Of a stretch of DNA of 64,000 bases, positions 44,503 to 54,115 are shown piece by piece. Numbering within the stretch: the stretch's first letter is position 1; each line of letters begins with the position of its first letter. The DNA is taken from contig CAZMSA010000001.1 of assembly GCA_964568825.1 (NCBI GenBank), forward strand, positions 1-64,000, written 5' to 3'. This stretch comes from CAVVDT01 sp964568825 (GTDB taxonomy: Bacteria > Pseudomonadota > Alphaproteobacteria > Rhizobiales > Aestuariivirgaceae). Under the pieces are notes generated by a model. The model was not told where the DNA came from, made no database searches, and saw nothing but the letters and a program-made list of their open reading frames with translations. The position numbers and the translations under genes were made by a program.

Positions 44503-46449
44503 ATGCGACCCCTGATTGCCAAGACCCGAACCATTGCCGGCCTGACCATGGCGGGCCTTGTGCTGATCGTCATCCTTGCTGTCAGCCTGCCTTTCGTGCG
44601 TCTGGCCGACAACGCCTTGCGCGACTTCCTGCTCACCACCGCCTCGCCGTGGACCACCCCGCCCAAGGACATCGTCATCGTGGCGATCACCGAGGACACA
44701 CTAAAGGACTTTGCCTACCGCTCGCCCATCGATCGCGGCTTCCTCGCCAGGATACTGACGAAGATTCTCGCCGCCGGCCCCAAGGTGGTTGGCCTCGACA
44801 TTCTCTTCGACCAGGCAACCGAGCCCGCCAAGGATGAAGCCTTGCGGGCCGTCCTGAAGAGCGCCCCCCACCCGGTCATCATCGCCTATGCCGATGCCGC
44901 CAACGGGCTGACATCGCACCAGTCCGCCTATCTCGCCCACTTTTCCGAAGGCCTGGCCACCGGCGCCGTCGACATCGCCAAGGATCGCGCCGACGGCACC
45001 GTGCGGAACTTCTTGCCCGGCCACGACCATGGTGACCAATGGCATCCCTCTTTGGTCGCGGCGATGGCGGCAACTCAAGCCATCCCCGTGCCCCGGCAGG
45101 CACTGCCCATGACCTACTACCGCAGGCCCGGCGGCGAGCCCTACGCTTTCCCCGAATACCCCGCACAGACCGTCGCCTTGCTGCCGACCGCCTGGTTCAA
45201 GGACAAATACGTCCTGATTGGCACCGATCTTCCCGCCGACGATCGCCACCGCACGCCGTTCGCCCTCATCAATGGCCCCGCGCGCGGCACCCTGGCGGGC
45301 GTCGTCATCCATGCCCAGGCTCTGGCGCAAATCATCGCCGGCGACCACCTCACGCTCGTCCGCGGTCCGCTGATGGGATTGCTGACCGCCTTCCTGGTGG
45401 GCCTGTCGATCGCCGTTGCCTACGTCAATGCCAGCCCTTACCGGCGCGTCTTGCTGGTCCTGTTGCTGCTGTTGGCGCTATGGGGCGCCGGCTTCGCCAT
45501 GTTCCACTATCGCGGCACCTACGTGCACATGGTGCTGCCCAGCCTGGCCATCGCCATCGCCAACGGGCTTGCCTCGACCCATCTGTGGTACCGCGACCGG
45601 CAGGAGCGGCGGTTCATCGAAAATGCCTTTTCCCATTATGTAAGCCCCGCCTATGTCCACTCCCTCATCGCCCATCCCGAACAGTTGCGCCTCGGCGGTG
45701 AGCGTCGCGAGGTGACCTATGTGTTCACCGACATCGCCGGCTTCACCACCCTTGCCGAATCGACCGATCCGGAGGTCATGTCGCGCCTCCTCAACAGCTA
45801 TCTGGACGGGCTTTGCGGCCTGTTTCTCGAACACGGCGCCACCATCGACAAGCTGATCGGCGACGCCGTGGTAGGCTTCTTCGGTGCCCCGATCGAACAA
45901 CCCGACCACGCCGAGCGGGCCGTCAGCCTGGTTCTGGCGATTGACGCCTTCAGCCAGTCGTTCCGCAAGACCCAGGCCGAGAACGGACTGGCGCTCGGCG
46001 TCACCCGCATCGGCGCCCATACCGGGCCCGCCATCATCGGCAATTTCGGCGGCAAGAAGTTCTTCGATTATACCGGCCTCGGCGACACCGTGAATACCGC
46101 CGCCCGCCTGGAGGGGGCGAACAAGGTTTTCGGCACCCGCGTCTGCGTTTCCGGCCCGGTTGCCGCCCTCAGCCCCGCCCACCGCTTCCGCCCCATCGCC
46201 AGCGTCGTGCTGAAGGGCAAGCACGAAGCCGTCGACGTCCTCCAGCCGCTCGGGCCAGACAGCCTCGATGGCGAACTCGAAGTCGCCTACCGCGCCGCCT
46301 ACGCCTTGATCGAACGCGGCGACGCGAGCGCTCTGGCTGCCGTCGAGGACCTCGCGGCGCGCTGGCCGGACGATCCGCTGGTCGAATTCCATCTTCAGCG
46401 CTTGCGCCGCGGCGAAACCGGGGTCAGAATCGCCATGACCGAAAAATGA
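44503..46449 (+). CDS. CHASE2-domain class III adenylate/guanylate cyclase
   Basis: A 648-residue membrane sensor. One N-terminal helix leads to an extracytoplasmic CHASE2 domain (about 30-270), then three helices around 285-360 and a class III cyclase domain. The metal-binding aspartates are in VTYVFTDIAGFTTLAEST and DKLIGDAVVGFFGAP, and the transition-state residues in GLGDTVNTAARLE. All catalytic positions look intact. The product is probably cAMP. The secreted protein gene at 46492 follows by 42 bases and may supply or modulate the external signal. Confidence 0.92.
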   Translation: MRPLIAKTRTIAGLTMAGLVLIVILAVSLPFVRLADNALRDFLLTTASPWTTPPKDIVIVAITEDTLKDFAYRSPIDRGFLARILTKILAAGPKVVGLDILFDQATEPAKDEALRAVLKSAPHPVIIAYADAANGLTSHQSAYLAHFSEGLATGAVDIAKDRADGTVRNFLPGHDHGDQWHPSLVAAMAATQAIPVPRQALPMTYYRRPGGEPYAFPEYPAQTVALLPTAWFKDKYVLIGTDLPADDRHRTPFALINGPARGTLAGVVIHAQALAQIIAGDHLTLVRGPLMGLLTAFLVGLSIAVAYVNASPYRRVLLVLLLLLALWGAGFAMFHYRGTYVHMVLPSLAIAIANGLASTHLWYRDRQERRFIENAFSHYVSPAYVHSLIAHPEQLRLGGERREVTYVFTDIAGFTTLAESTDPEVMSRLLNSYLDGLCGLFLEHGATIDKLIGDAVVGFFGAPIEQPDHAERAVSLVLAIDAFSQSFRKTQAENGLALGVTRIGAHTGPAIIGNFGGKKFFDYTGLGDTVNTAARLEGANKVFGTRVCVSGPVAALSPAHRFRPIASVVLKGKHEAVDVLQPLGPDSLDGELEVAYRAAYALIERGDASALAAVEDLAARWPDDPLVEFHLQRLRRGETGVRIAMTEK

Positions 46450-46491
46450 CCGCAAAAAGCAGTCGAGCCGCTTGAATGTCGGAGAAATACC

Positions 46492-47238
46492 ATGCCGCGC
46501 CTCATATTAGCCCTTGTCATGCTGGCCTGCCTCGCGGGCCTCGCACCCAGCGCCCGGGCCAGCGAGGTTCTGGTGGTGATCGACGCCGCCGGGACGGGCA
46601 CCGATCTGCAGCCGGGCACCACAGTCAACTTCGATGATTCCATTTCGCTGCCCGCCGGCGCCCGCCTGTCGCTGCTCAACCAGGAAGGCCGGCTGGTTCT
46701 CGTCAAGGGACCCTTCGACGGCGAGCTTTCGAGCGCCGTTGCCGCGTCCAAGACCAAGCCGGGCGATGACGGCATCATGGAAAAGATCGGCGGCCTCATG
46801 GAGGGCAAGGATTCGGTCGTGGCGTTCGGCGCCTCGCGCGCCCTGGGCACCGCCCCCACCGACCCGGTGCCGCACCCGACCCTCATCAGCGTCATGGCGC
46901 CGGGACCGCGCTGCATCGTCGCCACGTCGCCGCAACTGTGGCGCAAGGATGCCACCTCGACTGAAAGCCTCAACCTGACTGGCCCCGGTGGCAAGTCCGT
47001 CACGCTCACCTGGCCGGCCGGCAAGGACCGCATCGCCATGCCCGCGGCCTTCATGGTCGACCATGCCAAAATCGAGGCGAGCCTTGCCGGTAAAGAGGTG
47101 ACCCTCACCCTCAACCTGCCACCGTCGAACGTACGCAACGTGGCGGAGATCCTCGCCTGGCTGGGCGAGCGCCATTGCAATGGCCAGGCGGCCGCTCTCT
47201 TGAAGATCCTCCGTCAGGAAGCGCGCGCCGCCCATTAG
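46492..47238 (+). CDS. Exported protein of unknown function, paired with the cyclase
   Basis: A 248-residue protein with a Sec signal peptide (LILALVMLACLAGLAPSARA). The mature N-terminal part is beta-rich (TVNFDDSISLPAGARLSLLN, GRLVLVKGPFDG), somewhat like FecR-type sensor domains, and two cysteines are spaced widely (PRCIVATS and ERHCNG). The protein ends in a helix. It lies 42 bases downstream of the CHASE2 cyclase gene, so a periplasmic partner role is plausible. No named family is claimed. Its stop lies at the edge of repeat copy B. Confidence 0.7.
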   Translation: MPRLILALVMLACLAGLAPSARASEVLVVIDAAGTGTDLQPGTTVNFDDSISLPAGARLSLLNQEGRLVLVKGPFDGELSSAVAASKTKPGDDGIMEKIGGLMEGKDSVVAFGASRALGTAPTDPVPHPTLISVMAPGPRCIVATSPQLWRKDATSTESLNLTGPGGKSVTLTWPAGKDRIAMPAAFMVDHAKIEASLAGKEVTLTLNLPPSNVRNVAEILAWLGERHCNGQAAALLKILRQEARAAH

Positions 47239-47346
47239 ATCAGGATGACTTTGGATCTCGTCGATCCAAAGTCATGAACCTGATCGATTTCAATAAGATA
47301 GAGCATGATGTTATCCCAATAGTGGTATCCACTTTTCGGCATCAGG
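47235..47346 (-). repeat. Structured intergenic repeat, copy B
   Basis: On the minus strand this copy reads GATGCCGAAAAGTGG and continues through the same linker (ATAACATCATGCTCT) as copy A at 16096. The second hairpin (47238-47285) is well paired, with a three-base bulge, but its stem bases differ from copy A in paired fashion. The first hairpin is eroded here. It again separates convergent genes, the exported protein and the TPR cyclase. Confidence 0.85.
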
Positions 47347-47354
47347 CTCTGAAC

Positions 47355-49079
47355 CTATTCCGGCAACCCGGCCCGGCGCAGACCCTCCAGCAAGCGTTCC
47401 TGGTCGGCTGCATGACGCACCGGGACGATCCTGGCAACCTGTGAAATGGTGAGGCCGGGCATGCGCTCCACAAGCTGCTTCAGGGCCGCCGCCGCCTCGT
47501 CCTGGCGCCCCAGCATGGCCAGCGCGGCGGCAAGCTGGCGCAGCGAGGAGGCATAGCCTGGATGTTCGCGCAGGGCTTCATTGCAGATGTCGACGCACTC
47601 CTCATAGCGCCCAGCGACGTAAGCGGCGATCCCGCGCCCGCCATACCAGAATACCTTGGAACTGTCGCGCGGACTGAGGGCCATGGCGCGCTCGGCAGCC
47701 TGGCGCGATGCCTCGTAATCGCCCGATACCCCATGCAGGACAATCAGCGCGCCATGGGCACGCGCATGGTTGGGGTTCTGCTGCACCGCCCGCTCCAGGT
47801 ACTGGTAGGCATCGTCATAACGCCGTGAAAACAGGGCCGTCATGCCGAGCGCGACGAGCCCGCCGGCATCGTTGCCATCGAGGCCCACCGCCTGCCGGGC
47901 GGCCGTGTCGGCTGCCACGATGGCGGCGACCGGGTCATCGCTCCACACGTGCAGCAAGGCATGGATGTGACTGAGGGCAAGCGTCGAATAGGCCTCCGCC
48001 AGCCCCGGAGCAGCTGCGATCGCCTCGTTCAGCAGGCCTTGCGCCGTCTCGTTGTCCTGTTTGGTCAGCTTGTAGGTGTGCCAGCGCGCCCTCAACACCT
48101 TTTCCCAGGCGTTGAGGTCTGCCACCTGCTTGAACTGCGCCCGCTTGAACTCGGCCCCCAGTGTTTCCGGCGCCACCGCGGTGACGATGGCCTGGGTAAT
48201 TTCGTCCTGCACGGCAAAAATATCATCGAGATCACGGTCGAAGCGCTGCGCCCACAGATGCGCGCCGGTCTCGCCGTCGATGAACTGTGCCGTCACCCTC
48301 ACCCGGTTGCCGGCCTTCCTGACGCTGCCTTCCAGGAGGTAGCGCACGCCCAGTTCGCGACACACCTGGTCGACCTTCACCGCCTGGCCCTTGTAGGTGA
48401 AGGTGGTGTTGCGGGCGATGACGAAGAATTCGCGGAAATGCGACAGGGCGGTGATGATATCTTCCGCGATGCCGTCGGAGAAATACTCCTGCTCGGGATC
48501 GCCCGACATGTTGTTGAAGGGCAGGACCGCGATGGAGGGCTTTTCACTCACCGGTTTCACCTCGGCATGGGGGGCTTCATGGCGGCTCGGCGACCAGTGG
48601 AACACCCGGATGGGCCGCGCGATGTTTTTCACCTGATGCTCGCCCGCGTCGGAAAAATCAACCTCCACCCGGTTGCCGAGCCCTTCGTGCACCATGCCTG
48701 AAACGGCAATGCCCCCCGCCTCGGCCAGCGCCTCCAGTCGTGAAGCCACATTGACGCCGTCGCCGTAGATATCATCGCCGTCGATGATGACATCGCCCAG
48801 GTTGATGCCGATGCGCAGCCTGATTTTCCCCTCGCCTGCCACCAATGCCGTCTGAATGGCAAGCGCGCACTCCACCGCATCGACGACGGAGGGAAATTCC
48901 ACCAGCACCCCGTCGCCCATCAACTTGACGATGCGCCCGCCGTGTCTTTCGGTTTCCGGATCGAACAGCCCGGCGCGATGCGCCTTCAACGTGGCAAGCG
49001 TGCCCGCCTCATCCTCGGCCATGAGCTTCGAATAGCCCACCACGTCGGCGGCCAGTATGGCGGCAAGTCGGCGTGCCAT
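47355..49079 (-). CDS. Class III adenylate cyclase with TolB-like and TPR regions
   Basis: A 574-residue soluble protein of a type abundant in alphaproteobacteria. The N-terminal cyclase domain (1-170) has ILAADVVGYSKLM and VKLMGDGVLVEFPS with the metal aspartates, and GDGVNVASRLEAL. A middle domain (SIAVLPFNNMSGDPEQEYFS, GSVRKAGNRVRVTAQFIDG) matches the periplasmic-TolB-like N-terminal fold often fused to such cyclases. The C-terminal third has TPR repeats (DAYQYLERAVQQNPNHARAH; YEECVDICNEALREHPGYAS). No membrane segment is visible. It could feed the cAMP-gated channel at 3531, which is inference. Confidence 0.9.
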   Translation of the reverse strand: MARRLAAILAADVVGYSKLMAEDEAGTLATLKAHRAGLFDPETERHGGRIVKLMGDGVLVEFPSVVDAVECALAIQTALVAGEGKIRLRIGINLGDVIIDGDDIYGDGVNVASRLEALAEAGGIAVSGMVHEGLGNRVEVDFSDAGEHQVKNIARPIRVFHWSPSRHEAPHAEVKPVSEKPSIAVLPFNNMSGDPEQEYFSDGIAEDIITALSHFREFFVIARNTTFTYKGQAVKVDQVCRELGVRYLLEGSVRKAGNRVRVTAQFIDGETGAHLWAQRFDRDLDDIFAVQDEITQAIVTAVAPETLGAEFKRAQFKQVADLNAWEKVLRARWHTYKLTKQDNETAQGLLNEAIAAAPGLAEAYSTLALSHIHALLHVWSDDPVAAIVAADTAARQAVGLDGNDAGGLVALGMTALFSRRYDDAYQYLERAVQQNPNHARAHGALIVLHGVSGDYEASRQAAERAMALSPRDSSKVFWYGGRGIAAYVAGRYEECVDICNEALREHPGYASSLRQLAAALAMLGRQDEAAAALKQLVERMPGLTISQVARIVPVRHAADQERLLEGLRRAGLPE

Positions 49080-49157
49080 CGGTCTTCCCCTTGCGCCCGC
49101 GACCTTAGCCGCTGCCCGCAGGTAATTCCAACGTCAAATGGAGCATTTCCGGTGCGC

Positions 49158-49898
49158 TCAGCCGATGTTGCCCAGCGCCGGGAACGTTTCCAAAAGCCAG
49201 TAGGACATCGACTGCAAGCCCCCGGTGAGGAACAGCACGCCGGTGACCACCAGCAATCCCCCCATCACCTTTTCCACCGTGCCCAGATGGCGCTGGAAGC
49301 GCTTCATGAAGGCGAGGAACTGGCGGATGCCCAGCGCCGCCAGCAGGAACGGCACCCCCAGACCGGCCGAATAGACCGCCAACAGTCCTGCACCCTGGGC
49401 GACGGTGTCCCTGGAGGCGGCGATGCCGAGGATGGGGGCCAGCACCGGGCCGATGCACGGCGTCCACCCGAAGGCAAAGGCCAGCCCGATGGCGAAGGCG
49501 CCGATGAGGCCCGCCGGCTTGGAATCATGGTGATAGCGCGCCTCGCGGGATAAAAAGGCCAGCTTGAACACCCCGAGGAAGTGCAGCCCCATGATGATGA
49601 TCGCCACACCGGCGATCTCGGCCAGAAGATAGAGATGGTCGCGCAGCAACTGGCCCGCCGCCGAAGCCGTCGCCCCCAGCGCCACGAACACCGTCGCAAA
49701 GCCGAGCACGAAGGCAACGGCCGGCGGCATGACGGCGCCGAGTGGCACCCGAGCCTCGCCCTCCTCGCCGGTCATCTGCTCCAGCGATGCCCCGGTGAGG
49801 AAGCACAGATAGGGCGGCACCAGCGGCAGCACGCAGGGCGATACGAAACTCAACAGGCCGGCAAGGAACGCCGCCCAGACCGTGACTTCGGCATTCAT
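49158..49898 (-). CDS. ccdA: Cytochrome c biogenesis thiol-disulfide transporter CcdA
   Basis: CcdA carries reducing power from cytoplasmic thioredoxin to the periplasm for heme-c ligation. The 246-residue protein has six helices. The redox cysteines are in LSFVSPCVLPLVPPYLCFLTG-like TM1 (residues about 20-40) and GWTPCIGPVLAPIL in TM4. It should support the c-type cytochromes encoded at 17732 and 25778. It stands alone, divergent from the DUF1007-NicO pair. Confidence 0.94.
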   Translation of the reverse strand: MNAEVTVWAAFLAGLLSFVSPCVLPLVPPYLCFLTGASLEQMTGEEGEARVPLGAVMPPAVAFVLGFATVFVALGATASAAGQLLRDHLYLLAEIAGVAIIIMGLHFLGVFKLAFLSREARYHHDSKPAGLIGAFAIGLAFAFGWTPCIGPVLAPILGIAASRDTVAQGAGLLAVYSAGLGVPFLLAALGIRQFLAFMKRFQRHLGTVEKVMGGLLVVTGVLFLTGGLQSMSYWLLETFPALGNIG

Positions 49899-50122
49899 CG
49901 AAATTCACTCAGCTCCATTAATCTGGTCCAGCAATCGGCTCCAGCAATCGGGCGGCGCCAACTTGGCCGCTCAGGGCAAAAAGCGCAATGCACAACGCCG
50001 TCGCGCCCCCTCAACTCCGCGTCATTGCGCCTCTTGTCCGCTGCCTTCACTTTTTCGCTGCAATCAGCGAGCATCAAGAACGCTGGAGAATCAACGATAC
50101 GCTTGGATCGTCGGGGCACGCC

Positions 50123-50797
50123 TTGCCAAAGCTCATATGCCTGATTGCCGGCATGGTTTGGTGGGCCGCTAGCGCTTTGCCGGCCGCCGCCCATCCCCAC
50201 GCCTGGATCACCACCACCGCCGCGGTGGTCTTCAACGCTCAAGGCGAGATCACCGCCCTCAACATTGCCTGGATATTCGACAAGGACTATTCCCATTATG
50301 CCATCGACGGCCTCGATACCGACGGCGACGGCAAGTTCTCGCCCGGCGAGTTGATGGTGCTGTCCGATGAAAACGTCAAGGCGCTCAGGGAATACGACTA
50401 TTTCGTCTATGCCCGGGTCGGCAAGGCAAAGCTGCCATGGGGCATGGTCGACGATTACGGCATGGGCCACAGCGTCGATGAGCGCCTCGACCTGCAGATG
50501 GTCCTGCCGTTCGTCAAGCCCATCGATCCACGCCATGCCGATTTCAACTTCCGCATCTACGACCCCACCTTCTACATCGACATCGAATTTGCCGACAAGG
50601 ATCCGGTTACCGTCATCGGCACCCCGCCGCACGGCTGCAAGGTCGTATTGTTACCCTCGCCATCCGACCAGCGGACCAAACAGACCCGCAACATGCTGGC
50701 CGCCAAGCCCAGGGACTGGCAGCCGGACCCGGGCGAGGACTTCGGCTCCATGTTCGCCCAGGTCGTGAGGGTCGAATGTTCGAAGGCCAATTCATGA
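50123..50797 (+). CDS. DUF1007 exported protein
   Basis: A DUF1007 family protein of about 224 aa, usually encoded with NicO/RcnA-type nickel-cobalt exporters or permeases. A signal peptide (LPKLICLIAGMVWWAASALP, then AAA) precedes the mature HPHAWITTTAAVVFN. An EF-hand-like loop DTDGDGKFSPGE lies near residue 61 and could bind calcium or another metal. No well-placed ATG precedes the signal peptide, so a TTG at 50123 is proposed; the frame stays open upstream to an ATG at 49988, which would give an implausible 45-residue leader. Its TGA overlaps the next ATG. Confidence 0.8.
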   Translation: MPKLICLIAGMVWWAASALPAAAHPHAWITTTAAVVFNAQGEITALNIAWIFDKDYSHYAIDGLDTDGDGKFSPGELMVLSDENVKALREYDYFVYARVGKAKLPWGMVDDYGMGHSVDERLDLQMVLPFVKPIDPRHADFNFRIYDPTFYIDIEFADKDPVTVIGTPPHGCKVVLLPSPSDQRTKQTRNMLAAKPRDWQPDPGEDFGSMFAQVVRVECSKANS

Positions 50798-51873
50798 ACC
50801 GCATCTTTCTGTGCCTTTGTCTGTTGATCGCGGCGCTCGCCGCACCGCTCGCCGTCCGGTCCACCCCGGCGTCCGCCGCCACGCAGGTGGAGCGCATAGA
50901 TCCCTCGCGGCTTATCGTCAGACCGCGCTCGGCCACGGGTGAGGACATCGCCCCTTCCATCTTCTCCGATCCGCTCGGCTGGGTCAGGGTGCAGCAGCGC
51001 ATCTTCTACGATCTGATGGCCAAGTACATGACCGCCCTGCGCGCCCATCATGCCACGGCGGCGTGGATGCTGATATTCATGAGCTTTGTCTACGGCATCT
51101 TGCATGCCGCCGGCCCCGGCCACGGCAAGGCGGTGGTCTCGGCCTGGCTGATGGCCAACGAACGGCAGTTGCGCCGCGGCGTCATCATCGCCTGCCTCGG
51201 CGCCCTGGTGCAGGCCACAACCGCCATCGTCATCGTCACCGCCGTCTTGATGCTGGTCGAGCGTGCCGGCTCCACCGCCCGCGCCATCGCCGGCTCGCTG
51301 CAATCGGCCAGTTTCGCCCTCATCGCCCTGATGGGCCTCTATCTCCTGTGGTCGACGCTGGCGCCGCATCGTTTGGCCGCCGCCGCAACGGGCAGCAGCC
51401 GCGCACCAGATCACCGCCACCACGGCCATCATGACCATCACGATCACGACCACGACCACGCCCACCAAGACCATGTCCACGACGACAATTGCGCTTGTGG
51501 CCATGCCCACATGCCCGATGCCCGTGCGCTCAGTGGCGACTTCTCGGTCCGCCAGGCCGTCACCATCGCGCTGGCGGTGGGCATCAGGCCGTGCTCGGGC
51601 GCCCTGCTGGTGCTGCTGCTGGCCAGCGCCGTAGGGCTCTACTGGGCTGGCATTGCCGCCACCTTCGCCATGGCCATCGGCACCGCCATCACCGTTTCCT
51701 CCATCGCCGTTCTGGCGGTCACCTCGCGCCGGCTGGCGCTGCGGCTGGCCGGCCGCGACGCCGTGTGGCTCGCCCGCACCGCCACCGGGTTAAAGCTTGC
51801 CGCCGGCATCTTCATCACCCTTTTGGGCGCCCTGTTCTTCTGGGCCTCGCTCGGTCTCGGCGCCATCACGTGA
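50794..51873 (+). CDS. NicO/RcnA-like nickel-cobalt transporter
   Basis: A 359-residue membrane protein of the NicO family. After a signal-like first helix come the signature HAAGPGHGKAVVSAWL in the second helix, and GIRPCSGALLVLLLAS in a later one. A long histidine-rich loop between them (HHGHHDHHDHDHDHAHQDHV, then more His/Asp/Cys) would bind Ni or Co. Start at 50794 overlaps the DUF1007 stop by four bases. Either import or export is possible; the loop resembles RcnA exporters. Confidence 0.88.
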   Translation: MNRIFLCLCLLIAALAAPLAVRSTPASAATQVERIDPSRLIVRPRSATGEDIAPSIFSDPLGWVRVQQRIFYDLMAKYMTALRAHHATAAWMLIFMSFVYGILHAAGPGHGKAVVSAWLMANERQLRRGVIIACLGALVQATTAIVIVTAVLMLVERAGSTARAIAGSLQSASFALIALMGLYLLWSTLAPHRLAAAATGSSRAPDHRHHGHHDHHDHDHDHAHQDHVHDDNCACGHAHMPDARALSGDFSVRQAVTIALAVGIRPCSGALLVLLLASAVGLYWAGIAATFAMAIGTAITVSSIAVLAVTSRRLALRLAGRDAVWLARTATGLKLAAGIFITLLGALFFWASLGLGAIT

Positions 51874-51880
51874 GGCAGAA

Positions 51881-53320
51881 ATGACCGTCCCGCCCGACCT
51901 CGTCATCCGCAACGCCCGCATCTACGACGGATCGGGTGGCGAGCCCGAAACCGCCGACCTTGCCGTCAAGGGCGAGCGCATCACCGCCATCGGTGCCATC
52001 ACACCCAACCATGGCGGCGAGGAAATCGATGCATCGGGTCTGGCGCTCGCCCCCGGCTTCATCGACACCCACACCCACGACGACCTCGCCGTCATCGAGA
52101 CCGACATGGCGCCCAAGATCAGCCAGGGCGTCACCACGGTGATCGTCGGCAATTGCGGCGTGTCGCTGAGCCCCCTGACGCCGCACCGCGACCCGCCGCC
52201 GCCCTTCACCCTGTTCGGCGGCGCGGAAACCTTCCGCTATCCCGCCTTTGCCGATTACATCGCCGCCGTCGAGCGTGCCGGCAGCGCCGTCAACGCCGCC
52301 TGCCTCGTCGGCCATACCACCTTGCGCATCGCCGCCATGGACGACCTCGAACGTCCGGCCACTCAAGACGAGATCGAGGCCATGAAGAAAAGCCTCGCGC
52401 AAGCCCTCGATGACGGTGCCATCGGCTTATCGAGCGGCCTCGAATATCCGCCCGCCGAACATTCGCTGCCTTCCGAAGTGGAGCAGCTCGCCGCCATCGC
52501 CGGCCGCCGCGGCGGCATCTACGCCACCCACATGCGCGATGAATTCGACGGCGTCATCGAAGCCATGCAGGAGGCCTTCGAGACGGCACGCGAGGCCCGC
52601 GTGCGCCTCGTCATCTCCCACCACAAATGCACCGGCGTCCATAATTTCGGGCGCTCGAAGGAAACCCTTGCGCTCTTCGATCGGGCCGTGAAGATGACCG
52701 ACGCCGGCCTCGATGCCTACCCCTACGATGCCTGCTCGACCATGCTCAGACCCGAGTGGGTGGCGAACGCCCGCCGCACCCTCATCTCCATGTCGCGACC
52801 GCATCCCGAAATGACCGGCCGCGACCTCGACGAGGTGACGCGCCAATGGGGGGTGAGCCGCGAAGACGCCATCGCCCGCCTGCAGCCGGCCGGGGCGGTC
52901 TATTTCGACATGGATGAACAAGACGTGCGCCGCATCCCCAAATACCCCCTGACGATGATCGGCTCCGACGGCTTGCAGGGCCAGAGCCATCCGCATCCGC
53001 GCCTGTGGGGCACCTTCGCCCGCATCCTCGGTCACTACGCGCGCGATGTCGGCCTGTTCCCGCTGCACGAGGCCATCCGTCGCATGACCGGCCTGCCGGC
53101 TGAACGCTTCCGCCTGAAAGATCGCGGCCGCCTGGCGCTTGGCCATTTCGCCGACCTGGTGCTGTTCGACCCGGCAACCATCAAGGACACCGCCACCTTC
53201 GAGGCCCCGCAACAGCCCGCCGCCGGCATCCACACCGTCTGGGTCAACGGCCAGAAGGTCTGGCACGAGCAGCGCGCCGCCGCCGCCCGCCCCGGCCACA
53301 TGCTGAAACGCGCCGCCTGA
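51881..53320 (+). CDS. N-acyl-D-amino-acid deacylase (amidohydrolase)
   Basis: A 479-residue amidohydrolase of the D-aminoacylase type, which removes acyl groups from N-acyl-D-amino acids. The metal site includes GFIDTHTHDDLAVIE near the N-terminus, GNCGVSLSPL, YATHMRDE and VISHHKCTG. The C-terminal LALGHFADLVLFDP is the usual beta-sandwich strand. GTGAGG precedes the ATG at 51881, only seven bases after the NicO stop, but the link with metal transport may be accidental. Substrate class is well supported, exact substrate not. Confidence 0.92.
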   Translation: MTVPPDLVIRNARIYDGSGGEPETADLAVKGERITAIGAITPNHGGEEIDASGLALAPGFIDTHTHDDLAVIETDMAPKISQGVTTVIVGNCGVSLSPLTPHRDPPPPFTLFGGAETFRYPAFADYIAAVERAGSAVNAACLVGHTTLRIAAMDDLERPATQDEIEAMKKSLAQALDDGAIGLSSGLEYPPAEHSLPSEVEQLAAIAGRRGGIYATHMRDEFDGVIEAMQEAFETAREARVRLVISHHKCTGVHNFGRSKETLALFDRAVKMTDAGLDAYPYDACSTMLRPEWVANARRTLISMSRPHPEMTGRDLDEVTRQWGVSREDAIARLQPAGAVYFDMDEQDVRRIPKYPLTMIGSDGLQGQSHPHPRLWGTFARILGHYARDVGLFPLHEAIRRMTGLPAERFRLKDRGRLALGHFADLVLFDPATIKDTATFEAPQQPAAGIHTVWVNGQKVWHEQRAAAARPGHMLKRAA

Positions 53321-53325
53321 AGGAC

Positions 53326-53799
53326 CTATCGGCCGGCGACTGCCTTTCGCAGCCGTTCAAGGCTTTCCGCCGGCCACAAGGTCTTGCGGTCGTAAATGAT
53401 ATCGAACGCCGGTACCCCTTTCGGCAATTCGACCCATGGCAGCTTGGTGCGGGTAAAGATGTGGACATCGGGCGCCACGCCAGAAGGATCATCGAGCGTT
53501 CCCAGGCGCACGAAGCGTAAAAAGGCGCGATGGCCATAATCGCTCCACACCGCCGTCTGGCAGTGCGGACAGCGATGGATGTCATGCGGGTTGCCGCTCT
53601 CGGTGGGCAGCGGCACTGCCACCGGGGTACCTTTCAGCACCTCGATGCACGCCGTCTCGATCATGCCGTTGAGCACGAAGGCGCTGCCGCTCTCGCGCTG
53701 GCAGTGGAGACAATGGCAGCAATGCACGAACATCGGCTTGGCCGTCAGCCGATACCGCACCGCCCCACACGAACACCCGCCTTCGAATTCTTCCGCCAT
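53326..53799 (-). CDS. GFA-family zinc protein (second copy)
   Basis: A 157-residue GFA/CENP-V family protein. Its cysteines lie in GGCSCGAVRYRL, VHCCHCLHCQ and HRCPHCQTAV, matching the family. It shares layout with the gene at 4764 but little else, so they are old paralogues or separate acquisitions. The start at 53799 (MAEEFEGG) is where family similarity begins; the frame stays open upstream. It is convergent with the D-aminoacylase gene, six bases apart. Confidence 0.86.
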   Translation of the reverse strand: MAEEFEGGCSCGAVRYRLTAKPMFVHCCHCLHCQRESGSAFVLNGMIETACIEVLKGTPVAVPLPTESGNPHDIHRCPHCQTAVWSDYGHRAFLRFVRLGTLDDPSGVAPDVHIFTRTKLPWVELPKGVPAFDIIYDRKTLWPAESLERLRKAVAGR

Positions 53800-54115
53800 T
53801 CGACCACTCCTTCCATCATCCGGTTGTCGATGCCAGCATGACCGGTCGTGGACCACAAGTCCCGGCCGCCACAGCGTGCGGTTATCCCCAGAAACGCCCG
53901 CCGCCACCCTGTCAAATACTTCTGGTTGCGGTGCGGGTCTTGCCATCGAGCGGCCATTTGCGTCAGATTGGGACACGCAGGGAATCGATCGGGAATCAGT
54001 GTCGGCGCGCTCCTGCCGCGGCCGGCTCCAATTTTTATGACGTCCTTCAAGTCGGCGGAAACCAGGGGAGCCCATGACTCAAACATTGCCGACCTGCCGG
54101 ACATCGGCCTAGCCA
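53800..54115. other. 316-bp divergent intergenic region
   Basis: This spacer separates the leftward GFA gene from the rightward acyltransferase gene. Frames that cross it do not look like protein. I see no repeat, clear promoter or terminator. Confidence 0.5.
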
